A stretch of DNA of 38,713 bases from positions 1 through 38,713 of the forward strand of contig JBILLS010000016.1 of assembly GCA_044375955.1 (NCBI GenBank), written 5' to 3'. The position numbers and the translations under genes were made by a program. Each line of letters begins with the position of its first letter. The stretch's first letter is position 1. The notes beneath the pieces are model-generated. The model worked only from the letters and a program-made list of their open reading frames with translations. It was not told the DNA's origin and did no database searches. Of the stretch, positions 7,739 through 16,599 are shown in pieces. The stretch comes from VGCC01 sp044375955. GTDB lineage: Bacteria; Actinomycetota; Actinomycetes; S36-B12.

Positions 7739-9787
7739 GTGACGTCGATCGGCCCCTGGGATGACATCGATGATCGTGCCGTCGCGTACCTGAGGGCACT
7801 CGCCGCGGACGCGGTCCAGCGAGTGGGCAACGGACACCCGGGAACGGCGATGAGCCTCGCCCCCGTCGCCTACCTGCTCTTCACCCGCATCATGACCTTC
7901 GACCCCCGGGATCCTTCCTGGTTGGGACGGGATCGTTTCGTCCTCAGTGCGGGACATTCCAGCCTCACGCTCTACATGCAGCTCTTCCTCACCGACATGG
8001 GTCTCACCGTGGACGACCTCAAGGCTTTCCGTACCTGGGGCAGTCGCACTCCCGGCCATCCCGAGTTCGGTCACACACCGGGAGTTGAGACGACCACCGG
8101 TCCCCTCGGTCAAGGGCTTGCGACCGCGGTGGGTATGGCGATGGGCGCACGCTACGAGCGCGGCATCTTCGACCCCGATTCATCCGCAAGTCCATTTGAT
8201 CGCAACACGTACGTGCTGGCCTCCGACGGAGACCTAGAGGAGGGCATCAGCGGCGAGGCCAGTTCCCTTGCCGGCACCCAGGGACTCGGATCCCTCACCG
8301 TCATCTGGGATGACAACCGCATTTCAATCGAGGGCGATACCGCCGTCGCCTTCACCGAAGATGTGGTCGGCCGCTACCGTGCCTACGGATGGGACGTGCA
8401 CGAGGTCGATCAACTGCCCTCGGGTGATGTGGACGTTACGGCGCTCGGCGAGGCCCTCGACGCCGCGCAGCACGTCACCGACAGGCCAAGCTTCATCCGC
8501 GTGCGCACGACGATCGCGTGGCCCGCACCCACCGCCTCCGGAACCGCGAAGTCCCACGGTTCGGCCCTGGGTACCGACGAGATTGCGGCGACGAAGAAGC
8601 TGCTTGACCTTGATCCCGAGGAGTCCTTCGCCTTCGACGACGGCATCCTCGCCGAGGTGCGCCGTCGCCTTCACGCACGTCTCCAACCTCGGATCGACCA
8701 CTGGCACCAGCTGTTTGCCACGTGGCGTGATGGCAACCCGGAGGGTCACGCCCTCCTCACCCGGCTCGAGTCCCACACACTTCCGAAGGACCTGGCCACC
8801 GCGCTGCCGACCTACGAAATCGGCTCCGCGGTCGCCACCCGCAAGGCTTCGGGCGAGGTGATCAACGCTCTGGCTCCACATCTCCCAGAACTCTGGGGTG
8901 GCTCAGCCGACCTTGCGGAGTCCAACAACACGTCCATCGAGCACGGAGGCTCGTTCCTTCCCTCAACCAGCACGGTGCCCGGGGCCAGCCCTTACGGCCG
9001 CGTCGTCCATTTCGGTGTGCGTGAGCACGCCATGGGCGCGATCGTGAACGGCGCTGCTCTCGACGGTCTCCTCCGTCCCTACGCCGGGACGTTCCTGGTT
9101 TTCAGCGACTACATGCGGGGCTCGGTGCGACTCGCGGCGCTCATGCAGTGCGCGTCGACATTCGTCTGGACTCATGACTCGATCGGTCTCGGCGAAGATG
9201 GTCCGACCCACCAGCCGATCGAGCACCTGTGGAGTCTCCGCGCGATTCCTGACTTCGCCGTCATCCGACCCGCGGACGCGAATGAGACGTCGGCGGCATG
9301 GTCGGCGATCCTTCATCAACGCGGGCCGACGGGCCTGGTCCTCACCCGGCAGAACGTTCCCACCGTGGTCTCACCCGATCAGGCGATGCAGGGAGTCGCA
9401 CGCGGTGCCTACGTCCTCGATGACTCGGACAGCCCCGTGGCGCTCATCATCGCTACCGGCTCGGAGGTGTCCCTGGCGCTGACCGCGGCGCAGACCCTGC
9501 GCGCCGACGGAATCTCCGTGCGTGTCGTCAGCGCGCCCTGCTTGGAATGGTTCGATCGCCAGGACCAGGCCTACCGCGACGAGGTCCTTCCGTCATCGGT
9601 CACGGCACGCGTCGCCGTCGAGGCCGGCGCCACCCTGGGGTGGTGGAAATACGTCGGCTCCGCAGGCAAGGTGATCGGTGTCGACCATTTCGGCGCCAGC
9701 GCGGATCAGGCCACGTTGTTCCGGGAGTTCGGGATCACGGCGGACAGGGTGGCCGACGCCGTGCGCGCCACACTGGGTCGGGCATGA
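7739..9787 (+). CDS. tkt: Transketolase
   Basis: Transketolase (682 residues) uses thiamine diphosphate to move two-carbon units between sugar phosphates in the non-oxidative pentose phosphate pathway. Family features run in order: GNGHPGTAMSLAPVAYLL near residue 30, GHPEFGHTPGVETTTGPLGQG (read as GHPEFGHTPGVE then TTTGPLGQG), the diphosphate-binding DGDLEEGISGEAS with the downstream Asn in WDDNRISIEGDT, and REHAMGAI in the pyrimidine domain with the cofactor-activating Glu. It starts with GTG at 7739, apparently leaderless, and its stop overlaps the tal ATG (ATGA). The pair is expected to be cotranscribed. Confidence 0.97.
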   Translation: MTSIGPWDDIDDRAVAYLRALAADAVQRVGNGHPGTAMSLAPVAYLLFTRIMTFDPRDPSWLGRDRFVLSAGHSSLTLYMQLFLTDMGLTVDDLKAFRTWGSRTPGHPEFGHTPGVETTTGPLGQGLATAVGMAMGARYERGIFDPDSSASPFDRNTYVLASDGDLEEGISGEASSLAGTQGLGSLTVIWDDNRISIEGDTAVAFTEDVVGRYRAYGWDVHEVDQLPSGDVDVTALGEALDAAQHVTDRPSFIRVRTTIAWPAPTASGTAKSHGSALGTDEIAATKKLLDLDPEESFAFDDGILAEVRRRLHARLQPRIDHWHQLFATWRDGNPEGHALLTRLESHTLPKDLATALPTYEIGSAVATRKASGEVINALAPHLPELWGGSADLAESNNTSIEHGGSFLPSTSTVPGASPYGRVVHFGVREHAMGAIVNGAALDGLLRPYAGTFLVFSDYMRGSVRLAALMQCASTFVWTHDSIGLGEDGPTHQPIEHLWSLRAIPDFAVIRPADANETSAAWSAILHQRGPTGLVLTRQNVPTVVSPDQAMQGVARGAYVLDDSDSPVALIIATGSEVSLALTAAQTLRADGISVRVVSAPCLEWFDRQDQAYRDEVLPSSVTARVAVEAGATLGWWKYVGSAGKVIGVDHFGASADQATLFREFGITADRVADAVRATLGRA

Positions 9788-10914
9788 GCGTGGCCTCGAC
9801 TCTCGCGCAACTGACCCACGCCGGGGTCTCGCTGTGGTTGGACGACCTCGACCGCACCCGGCTCACCAGCGGCAACCTTGCGCGACTCATCGCCGAGTGG
9901 GACGTACGCGGCGTCACGACGAACCCCACGATCTTCCAGAAGGCGATCGCCACGGGAGCCCCGGCCTACACGGACCACATCCGCGAACTTGCGGCCCGTG
10001 GGGATTCGGTCGATGACATCGTCCGGACAGTGACCACGGACGACGTGCGCCATGCATGTGATCTGTTCACCGAGGTGTGGCGGACGAGTGACGGGGTCGA
10101 CGGTCGAGTATCGATCGAGGTCGATCCACGTCTCGCCCACGATACCGAGGGAACGATCCGCCAGGCGATCACCCTCTGGGAACTCGTCGATCGACCGAAC
10201 CTGTTGATCAAGATCCCGGCGACCCCAGCCGGCTTGCCCGCGATCACCGCGACCCTGGCACGCGGTATCAGCGTCAATGTCACGCTCATCTTCTCGGTCG
10301 AGCGGTACCGCGAGGTCCTCGCTGCCCACGCCGAGGGTCTTGTGGCCGCTCGGGACAATGGGCACTTTCTCCCCACCATCCACTCCGTGGCCAGTTTCTT
10401 CGTCAGCAGAGTGGACACCGAGGTCGACTCGAGGCTCGATGTGATCGGCACGCCCGCGGCCGCACGTCTCCGCGGTACCGCGGCCATCGCCAATGTGCAG
10501 CGCGCCTGGGCCGCCTACGAGATGTTCCTCCACTCGGATCGCTGGCGACCACTCGCTGCGAGTGGGGCACACGCCCAACGCCCGCTCTGGGCATCCACCG
10601 GCGTGAAAGATCCTGCCTTCGATGACACGAGATACGTGATCGACCTCGTCGCACCGGGAACCGTGAACACGATGCCGCAGGCCACATTGGATGCGGTCGC
10701 GGACCACGGACAGTTCCGCGGCGACACCCTCCTCGGGACCGCCGACGCCGCGGACGGCGTCTGGGCTCAACTTCACGATGTAGGTATCGACTTCGACAGC
10801 GTGTTCGAGCGCTTGGAGGTCGAGGGAGTGGAGAAGTTCATCGCGTCATGGACGGATCTGCTCGATTCCATCACCAGGGTGATGAATGGAGAGAGCCTGA
10901 ACCGCGAGGCCTAG
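9784..10914 (+). CDS. tal: Transaldolase
   Basis: Transaldolase (376 residues) transfers the dihydroxyacetone unit of sedoheptulose 7-phosphate to glyceraldehyde 3-phosphate through a lysine Schiff base. The catalytic lysine is in LLIKIPATPAG (Lys143). The N-terminus has SLWLDDLDRTRL and GVTTNPTIFQKA, as in the long actinobacterial subfamily. Its frame is open upstream inside tkt, but the ATG at 9784 overlapping the tkt stop (ATGA) gives the canonical start. In many relatives zwf, opcA and pgl follow; here the next gene is rbpA on the opposite strand, and the two stop codons share the palindrome CTAG at 10911-10914. Confidence 0.96.
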   Translation: MSVASTLAQLTHAGVSLWLDDLDRTRLTSGNLARLIAEWDVRGVTTNPTIFQKAIATGAPAYTDHIRELAARGDSVDDIVRTVTTDDVRHACDLFTEVWRTSDGVDGRVSIEVDPRLAHDTEGTIRQAITLWELVDRPNLLIKIPATPAGLPAITATLARGISVNVTLIFSVERYREVLAAHAEGLVAARDNGHFLPTIHSVASFFVSRVDTEVDSRLDVIGTPAAARLRGTAAIANVQRAWAAYEMFLHSDRWRPLAASGAHAQRPLWASTGVKDPAFDDTRYVIDLVAPGTVNTMPQATLDAVADHGQFRGDTLLGTADAADGVWAQLHDVGIDFDSVFERLEVEGVEKFIASWTDLLDSITRVMNGESLNREA

Positions 10915-11243
10915 TGGCTACGTAGTTTGTCCAGGGCCTCTTGCAGGATGGCCGCACCGTCCTTGTCCGAGCGACGTTCCTTCACGTAGGCGAGGTGCGT
11001 CTTGTATGGCTCTATCTTCGGCGGCGCGGGCGGGTTCTCCTGATTCGGCCCCGCAGGAAGGCCGCAGCGCGGGCAATCCCACTCCTCGGGGATCTCGGCA
11101 TCCGTTGCGAAACTCGGCCGAGACTCATGGCCGCGCGAACACCAGAAGGACACGAACAGTCGCGGGGCGGCCTCGCCGCGCTCCGCCTCTCCCATGGGCC
11201 CCGCACCGACCCTGCTTCCGCGAATCGCGCTGCCACCTGCCAC
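10911..11243 (-). CDS. rbpA: RNA polymerase-binding protein RbpA
   Basis: RbpA (110 residues) is an actinobacterial transcription factor that binds the principal sigma factor and RNA polymerase and stabilises open complexes. The product from the GTG at 11243 shows the whole family pattern. It has the N-terminal GGSAIRGSRVGAGPMGEAER, a central zinc-ribbon-like core with Cys35, His39, Cys57 and Cys60 (FWCSRGHE, WDCPRCG), and the sigma-binding C-terminal KTHLAYVKERRSD. Upstream in-frame codons exist, but GGAGGA five bases before this GTG and the conserved N-terminus decide the start. It lies 14 bp after secG and ends tail to tail with tal. Confidence 0.96.
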   Translation of the reverse strand: MAGGSAIRGSRVGAGPMGEAERGEAAPRLFVSFWCSRGHESRPSFATDAEIPEEWDCPRCGLPAGPNQENPPAPPKIEPYKTHLAYVKERRSDKDGAAILQEALDKLRSH

Positions 11244-11257
11244 TGTGTCCTCCGCTC

Positions 11258-11503
11258 TCAGCCGGTTCGGACGATCAGCCCGACGGCGACAATGCACGCC
11301 GCCCAGATCAGGGCGATCGCGACGGTCAATCGATCCAGGTTACGTTCCGCGACCGAGGATCCTCCGATGGACGAGCTCACGCCACCGCCGAAGAGGTCCG
11401 AGAGTCCCCCGCCCTTGCCGCGGTGCAGCAGGATCAGGACGACCAGCAGGGCACTCGTGATGACCAGGAGCACCGCGAGCACGATGGTCAGGGCCGTCAG
11501 CAT
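11258..11503 (-). CDS. secG: Preprotein translocase subunit SecG
   Basis: SecG (81 residues) is the small stimulatory subunit of the SecYEG channel. Two membrane helices are visible (about residues 3-25 and 58-78), joined by a glycine-rich cytosolic loop. The loop follows the typical pattern LLHRGKGGGLSDLFGGG, with a later SVAERNLDRLT. AGAGGAACC precedes the ATG. It follows tpiA by 32 bp and precedes rbpA by 14 bp, as in other actinobacteria where tpiA-secG is a conserved pair. Confidence 0.94.
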   Translation of the reverse strand: MLTALTIVLAVLLVITSALLVVLILLHRGKGGGLSDLFGGGVSSSIGGSSVAERNLDRLTVAIALIWAACIVAVGLIVRTG

Positions 11504-11535
11504 GGTTCCTCTGGTTTCCGATCTGGTCGGGGAAG

Positions 11536-12315
11536 TTACGCCGGATGCATCCGGAAGCGAACAATACCGACGAACTCGTCAGGGTCGAGGCTGGCACCCC
11601 CGATGAGGGCGCCGTCGATATCCGGCATGGCCATGATGCCGGCGATGTTCACCGCCTTCACCGATCCCCCGTACAGCACGCGGATGGCTTTCGCTTCCGA
11701 GCCATGATCGGATCGCAGCGCCGCCCGGATCGCAGCGCAGACCTCCTGTGCGTCCTCCGGGGTGGCGACCTCGCCCGTTCCGATGGCCCACACCGGTTCG
11801 TAGGCGATGACACAGCGACCCACCTCGTCCGCGGTGAGCCCCTCGAGGGACGCGCGCAGTTGCGCGACCACGTGTTCTACGGCGTTCCCGGCCTGGCGGA
11901 TGTCGAGGCCTTCGCCGACACACACGATCGGGGTCAATTCGTAGCGCAACGCGGCTCTGGTCTTCGCATTGACCAGCGCATCATCCTCCCCATGGAGTGT
12001 CCGCCGTTCGCTGTGACCTGCGAGCACGTACGTGCAGCCAAGCTTGGCGAGCATGGACCCGGAGATCTCGCCCGTGTAGGCACCGGAGTCGTGGACGGAA
12101 ATGTCCTGAGCGCCGTAAGCGATGTCGTAGCGGTCCCCCTCTACCAGGGTTTGGACTGAGCGCAGATCAGTGAAGGGTGGCAGCACGGCGACATCGACCG
12201 CGTTGAAGTCGGCTTCGTTCAGCGCGTAGGCGATCTTCTGGACCAGGGCGATCGCCTCGAAATGATTGAGGTTCATCTTCCAGTTGCCCGCCATGAGCGG
12301 TGTGCGTTCAGTCAT
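11536..12315 (-). CDS. tpiA: Triose-phosphate isomerase
   Basis: This 259-residue TIM barrel interconverts dihydroxyacetone phosphate and glyceraldehyde 3-phosphate. The substrate lysine is in GNWKMN (Lys13), the catalytic histidine in LAGHSERR (His101) and the catalytic base in AYEPVWAIGTG (Glu173). The ATG at 12315 overlaps the pgk stop by eight bases and is preceded by GAGAGG; longer in-frame starts would only run into pgk. It is the third gene of gap-pgk-tpiA. A 14-bp palindrome (11541-11554) lies in its last codons. Confidence 0.97.
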   Translation of the reverse strand: MTERTPLMAGNWKMNLNHFEAIALVQKIAYALNEADFNAVDVAVLPPFTDLRSVQTLVEGDRYDIAYGAQDISVHDSGAYTGEISGSMLAKLGCTYVLAGHSERRTLHGEDDALVNAKTRAALRYELTPIVCVGEGLDIRQAGNAVEHVVAQLRASLEGLTADEVGRCVIAYEPVWAIGTGEVATPEDAQEVCAAIRAALRSDHGSEAKAIRVLYGGSVKAVNIAGIMAMPDIDGALIGGASLDPDEFVGIVRFRMHPA

Positions 12316-13501
12316 GACCTCTCTCCAATACCGCGAGTCCCGGCAGCGTACGACCTTCGAGGAATTCGAGGCTCGCACCACCTCCGGTGCTGATGTGCCC
12401 GAACCGTTCGTCAGGGATGCCGAATTGGCGAACCGCGGCAGCCGAGTCGCCGCCACCGATGACGGTGAATCCCGGACACTCGGCGACGGCTGTCGCCACT
12501 GCACGCGTTCCGGACGCGAACAGGGGCATCTCGAAGACTCCGACGGGTCCGTTCCATACGACCGTCCCGGCATCGGCGATGGAGGTCGCGAACAGTTCGC
12601 GGGTCAACGGACCGATATCGAGTCCCTGCCAACCATCGGGTATCTGATCCGCGGGAACCACCCGCGACTCGGCATCCGCGGAGAACGCGTTCGCCACGAC
12701 GAGGTCGACGGGCAGCACCACCTCGACACCCCGCTCGGCTGCCTGCTGCAGGAAATCTGCGACGGTGGGAATCTGATCCCGCTCCACGATCGAGTCACCG
12801 ATCGAGTAGCCCTCCGCAGCGAGGAACGTGTACGCCATCCCGCCACCGATGAGGAGACGATCGACACGTGGGATGAGGTTTCCGATGACGCCGAGCTTGT
12901 CACTGACCTTGGCGCCACCGAGGATCACGACGAAGGGTCGCGCGGGGTTCTCCAGAATCCCCGCGAAGACGTGGGCTTCACGAGCGACGAGTAGACCCCC
13001 GGCACTGGGGAGAAGCTCAGCCACGTCCGTGACACTCGCCTGCTCGCGGTGCACCACTCCGAAGCCATCGGAGACGAAAAGGTCGGCGTTCATCGCGAGC
13101 TCCCGCGCCAGGGCTTGCCGCTCGCGTACGTCCTTACTGGTCTCCCGGGAATCGAAGCGGATGTTCTCGACGAGGACGACATCTCCCGGAGACAGCGTGA
13201 GGGACGCAAGATCCCCAAGGTTGACGAGCGGGACCTGACACCCCAACAGTTCCCCGAGGCGGGCCGCGACCGGAGCAAGACTCAACTCGGGTGTGGCAAC
13301 ACCCTTGGGCCGGCCCAGGTGCGCCACCAGGATCACGGATGCGCCATGTGATCGCAGCCACTCAACCGTGGGCAGCGCCGCCCGAATCCGCCCGTCGTCG
13401 GTGATGCGTACATGCCCGTCCTCTGAGGCCAGAGGCACGTTGAAGTCGACCCGGGTCAGAACCCGCTTTCCGTCGACCTCGAGATCGTCGAGGGACCGCA
13501 C
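12308..13501 (-). CDS. pgk: Phosphoglycerate kinase
   Basis: Phosphoglycerate kinase (397 residues) makes ATP from 1,3-bisphosphoglycerate and ADP. The N-terminal signature is RVLTRVDFNVPLA, the second substrate-binding block is SVILVAHLGRPKG, and the C-terminal nucleotide-binding part contains FVVILGGAKVSDKLGV and the late GGGDSAAAVRQFG loop. It starts with GTG two bases after the gap stop and overlaps tpiA at its end. Length and motif order are normal. Confidence 0.97.
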   Translation of the reverse strand: MRSLDDLEVDGKRVLTRVDFNVPLASEDGHVRITDDGRIRAALPTVEWLRSHGASVILVAHLGRPKGVATPELSLAPVAARLGELLGCQVPLVNLGDLASLTLSPGDVVLVENIRFDSRETSKDVRERQALARELAMNADLFVSDGFGVVHREQASVTDVAELLPSAGGLLVAREAHVFAGILENPARPFVVILGGAKVSDKLGVIGNLIPRVDRLLIGGGMAYTFLAAEGYSIGDSIVERDQIPTVADFLQQAAERGVEVVLPVDLVVANAFSADAESRVVPADQIPDGWQGLDIGPLTRELFATSIADAGTVVWNGPVGVFEMPLFASGTRAVATAVAECPGFTVIGGGDSAAAVRQFGIPDERFGHISTGGGASLEFLEGRTLPGLAVLERGHD

Positions 13502-13503
13502 GG

Positions 13504-14508
13504 CTAGAGCTTCGAGCCGACGAGGACCACGAGGTCGATGAGACGGTTGCTATATCCCCACTCGTTGTCGTACCAACCGAGAACCTTGGCCATGTTCCCG
13601 TTCGCGTTGGTCAGCCCGGCGTCGAAAATGCAGGAAGCCGGATCGGTGACGATGTCGGTGGAGACGATCGGATCCTCGGTGTACACGAGGATGCCCTTGA
13701 GCGGCCCCGCGGCAGCGGCCTTCATCGCCGCGTTGATCTCCTCCTTGGTTGCGGGCGTGGCCAACTCGACCGTCAGGTCGGTTGCCGAACCCGTGGGCAC
13801 CGGGACGCGCATGGCGTAGCCATCCAACTTGCCCTTGAGGTGCGGGAGGACGAGACCGATCGCCTTGGCTGCACCCGTACTCGTGGGGATCATGTTCAAC
13901 GCTGCGGCGCGAGCCCGTCGGAGATCACCATGTGGGAAGTCCAGGATCCGCTGGTCGTTCGTGTAGGCGTGGATTGTCGTCATCAAGCCGCGCACGATGC
14001 CGAAGTTGTCGTCGAGAACCTTGGCCATGGGTGCCAGACAGTTGGTGGTGCAGGACGCATTGGAGATGATGATGTCCTTCGCCGGGTCGTACTTGTCATC
14101 GTTGACACCCATCACGATCGTGATGTCCTCACCCTTGGCGGGTGCGGAGATGATGACCTTCTTGGCACCCCCCGTGAGGTGTTTGCCGGCGTCCTCGGCA
14201 CTCGTGAAGATTCCCGTGGACTCGACGACGATGTCCGCTCCGACCGAGGCCCAGGGAAGTGCTGCGGGATCACGTTCAGCGAAGACCGGAATGCGCACCC
14301 CATCGACGACGATGGCGCCCTCGGCTGGCTCCACCGGGCGGCCGAACCGGCCGAGGATCGAGTCGTACTTCAACAGATGTGCGAGGGTCGCGGTGTCGGT
14401 GAGGTCATTGATACCCACCACCTGGACGTCGGCACCGCTCTGGACGAGTGCGCGGAAGAAGTTCCTGCCGATACGACCGAATCCATTGATGCCGACCTTG
14501 ATGGTCAC
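13504..14508 (-). CDS. gap: Glyceraldehyde-3-phosphate dehydrogenase, type I
   Basis: This enzyme (334 residues) oxidises glyceraldehyde 3-phosphate to 1,3-bisphosphoglycerate with NAD. The N-terminal Rossmann motif is VGINGFGRIGRN, and the NAD-selecting Asp is seen in VVGINDLTD. The catalytic cysteine is in SNASCTTNCLAP (Cys153) and the C-terminal block WYDNEWGYSNR is present. It starts with GTG and has a strong GAGGAG ribosome site nine bases upstream. An 88-bp gap to whiA carries a likely promoter, so gap-pgk-tpiA-secG-rbpA can be transcribed on its own. Confidence 0.97.
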   Translation of the reverse strand: MTIKVGINGFGRIGRNFFRALVQSGADVQVVGINDLTDTATLAHLLKYDSILGRFGRPVEPAEGAIVVDGVRIPVFAERDPAALPWASVGADIVVESTGIFTSAEDAGKHLTGGAKKVIISAPAKGEDITIVMGVNDDKYDPAKDIIISNASCTTNCLAPMAKVLDDNFGIVRGLMTTIHAYTNDQRILDFPHGDLRRARAAALNMIPTSTGAAKAIGLVLPHLKGKLDGYAMRVPVPTGSATDLTVELATPATKEEINAAMKAAAAGPLKGILVYTEDPIVSTDIVTDPASCIFDAGLTNANGNMAKVLGWYDNEWGYSNRLIDLVVLVGSKL

Positions 14509-14558
14509 GTGCTCTCCTCGATGATCTTCCGGGTGAACCGGGCGCCGATAACGCTTAC

Positions 14559-14564
14559 ATCCTA
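14559..14564 (-). promoter_or_regulatory. Candidate -10 hexamer of the gap operon
   Basis: TAGGAT on the minus strand fits TANNNT. It lies about 50 bases before the gap start, leaving a leader of roughly 40 bases with a GAGGAG ribosome site. No good -35 is seen. The 14509-14596 gap holds nothing else I can identify. Confidence 0.45.
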
Positions 14565-14596
14565 GTGAGCGACGTTACGGGGATGTTGCGTCGGTC

Positions 14597-15577
14597 TCAG
14601 CCGTCCTGACCGTCCACATCGGGTCCAAGTGCCGACTCCGTGTCGGGGATCCCCAGGTCTGCGGCGCGCTTGTCGGCGAGGGCCAGGAGACGGCGGATCC
14701 GACCCGCGATCGCGTCCTTGGTCATGGGCGGATCGGCCAATGCGCCAAGGTCCTCCAGCGATGCCTGCCGGTGCTCGATGCGGAGCCGACCCGCGGCAAC
14801 GAGATGATCCGGCACATCATTTCCCAGGATCTCCAGGGCCCGCTGAACCCTCGCCCCCGCGGCGACCGCAGCGCGTGCCGAACGGCGGAGGTTGGCATCG
14901 TCGAAGTTGGCGAGTCGATTCGCTGTTGCACGCACCTCCCGGCGCATCCGGCGCTCCTCCCAGGCAAGGACCGACTCGTGGGCCCCCAGACGGGTCAGGA
15001 GTGCCCCGATCGCATCGCCATCACGGATCACGACACGATCGACACCGCGCACTTCACGTGATTTGGCGGCGATCCCGAGTCGGCGAGCTGCTCCCACGAG
15101 GGCAAGCGCCGCCTCGGGTCCCGGGGCGGTCACCTCGAGCGAACTGGACCTCCCTGGCTCGGTGAGGGATCCGTGCGCGAGGAATGCGCCGCGCCACGCT
15201 GATTCGCAGTCGCAGAGACCGCCCGCGACGATCGCCGGCGGCAGTCCCCGCACCGGTCGGCCCGACCCGTCGACAATCCCGGTCTGCTTCGCCAGAGCCT
15301 CACCACCCGAGACCACTCTCACCAGATAGCGCGTTCCTTTGCGGATCCCACTCCCCTGCACCATGGTGATGTCGGCTTCGTGCCCGTAGATGTCGAAGAT
15401 GTCCTTGCGCAACCGCCGTGCGGTCGCCCCGGTATCGACATCGGCCTCGACGACGATCTTCCCGCTCACGATGTGCAGGCCACTCGCGAATCGCAGGATC
15501 GTCGAGACCTCGGCCTTACGGCAACAGACCTTCGTGACGTCGACCCGACTCAATTCGTCTTTGACGGAGCTGGTCAT
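14597..15577 (-). CDS. whiA: DNA-binding protein WhiA
   Basis: WhiA (326 residues) is a transcription factor needed for sporulation septation in Streptomyces and is conserved across Gram-positives. The N-terminal half is a degenerate LAGLIDADG homing-endonuclease-like fold (CDCESAWRGAFLAHGS is typical), and the C-terminal part is a helix-turn-helix region ending KDAIAGRIRRLLALADK. I choose the ATG at 15577 because it overlaps the yvcK stop as ATGA and gives the family start MTSSVKDELSRV. Another ATG lies two codons upstream. The rapZ-yvcK-whiA order is the conserved Gram-positive arrangement. Confidence 0.95.
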   Translation of the reverse strand: MTSSVKDELSRVDVTKVCCRKAEVSTILRFASGLHIVSGKIVVEADVDTGATARRLRKDIFDIYGHEADITMVQGSGIRKGTRYLVRVVSGGEALAKQTGIVDGSGRPVRGLPPAIVAGGLCDCESAWRGAFLAHGSLTEPGRSSSLEVTAPGPEAALALVGAARRLGIAAKSREVRGVDRVVIRDGDAIGALLTRLGAHESVLAWEERRMRREVRATANRLANFDDANLRRSARAAVAAGARVQRALEILGNDVPDHLVAAGRLRIEHRQASLEDLGALADPPMTKDAIAGRIRRLLALADKRAADLGIPDTESALGPDVDGQDG

Positions 15578-16599
15578 CGCCATGGAAATCGCACATCCTC
15601 GCTCTCGCCCGGTGAACGCCGCAAGCCTAGGACGCTGTCGAAAGCGACCGCCAACCGCTGTGGGTCGTGCTGCCCGGGTTCCCACCTGCCACGCGCGACC
15701 TCGGCCAGATGAACCCGGGCCCCCAACGCGGCGGCGGTCACCTGCAGGGACTCACGGTTCTCCACGTGACTGGGATCGGCCACCACCCAGTCCAGGCGGA
15801 TACCGGGGAACCGGGCGTGCAGGTCCTCGAGGTGCGCGTGCGCGGAGAAGTCCGACGTCTCGCCGGCCTGGGGGTTCAGATTCAGCACGAGGATCTTCGT
15901 GGCGTTCGCCTCGACAATGGCCTCGCGCAGGTCGTCGATCAGCAGGTGCGGCATCACGGAGGTGAACCACGAGCCAGGGCCGAGGATGACTGCGTCCGCC
16001 GCGAGTACGGCCGCACGGGACTCGGGGCAGGCCTGGGCGTCAGCAGGCACGACCTCGATGCGCTCCACGCGTCCGGGCGTCCCGGCCACCGCGACCTGTC
16101 CGACGACCCGCACCAGGTCCTCGGGACGCCCCGCATCGTGCTCCCGGATGTGCGCAACGATCTCCAAGGGTGTTGCCGTACTCGGCAGCACCCGGCCCTG
16201 CGCCTCCAGAAGCGCAGCCACCCAGTCGAGTCCCTCGACCGGACCCGATGTGGTTTGCCAGAGGGCGGTGATCAACAGGTTGCCCACGGCATGACCATTC
16301 AGAGGGCCTTCACTGGTGAACCGATGCTGGATGACCCTCTCCCATGTTCGGCCCCAGGTGTCGTCGCCGCAGAGCGCCGCGAGCGCCATGCGCAGGTCCC
16401 CGGGAGGGATCACCCCGAACTCCTCGCGCAATCGCCCACTGGACCCACCATCGTCGGCGACGGTCACCACCGCGGTGATCCGATCGGTGACGCGTCGGAG
16501 TGCCTCGAGGCTTGCTGCAAGACCATGGCCACCGCCCAGGGCCACGACCGCGGGGCCGGCGTGGACGGCCACCGGGGTGGAAATACCGCGAGGACTCAT
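15574..16599 (-). CDS. yvcK: Gluconeogenesis/cell-envelope factor YvcK (CofD-like)
   Basis: YvcK-family protein (341 residues) with a CofD/UPF0052 fold. In Bacillus and mycobacteria the protein (CuvA in the latter) binds UDP-sugars and is needed for proper envelope growth. The N-terminal nucleotide-sugar motif is VVALGGGHGLAASLEAL (GGGHG at 22-26), followed by TVADDGGSSGRLR and IPPGDLRMALAAL; AVILGPGSWFTSVMPHLL is also diagnostic. The ATG at 16599 overlaps the rapZ stop (ATGA). The whiA ATG overlaps its own stop in turn, so translation of the three genes is probably linked. Confidence 0.94.
   Translation of the reverse strand: MSPRGISTPVAVHAGPAVVALGGGHGLAASLEALRRVTDRITAVVTVADDGGSSGRLREEFGVIPPGDLRMALAALCGDDTWGRTWERVIQHRFTSEGPLNGHAVGNLLITALWQTTSGPVEGLDWVAALLEAQGRVLPSTATPLEIVAHIREHDAGRPEDLVRVVGQVAVAGTPGRVERIEVVPADAQACPESRAAVLAADAVILGPGSWFTSVMPHLLIDDLREAIVEANATKILVLNLNPQAGETSDFSAHAHLEDLHARFPGIRLDWVVADPSHVENRESLQVTAAALGARVHLAEVARGRWEPGQHDPQRLAVAFDSVLGLRRSPGESEDVRFPWR

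Noticed and set aside
11541..11554. Perfect 14-bp palindrome CCGGATGCATCCGG
   Set aside because: It lies in the last codons of tpiA, encodes ordinary residues and has no loop; it is likely chance, though a role at the tpiA/secG junction cannot be excluded.
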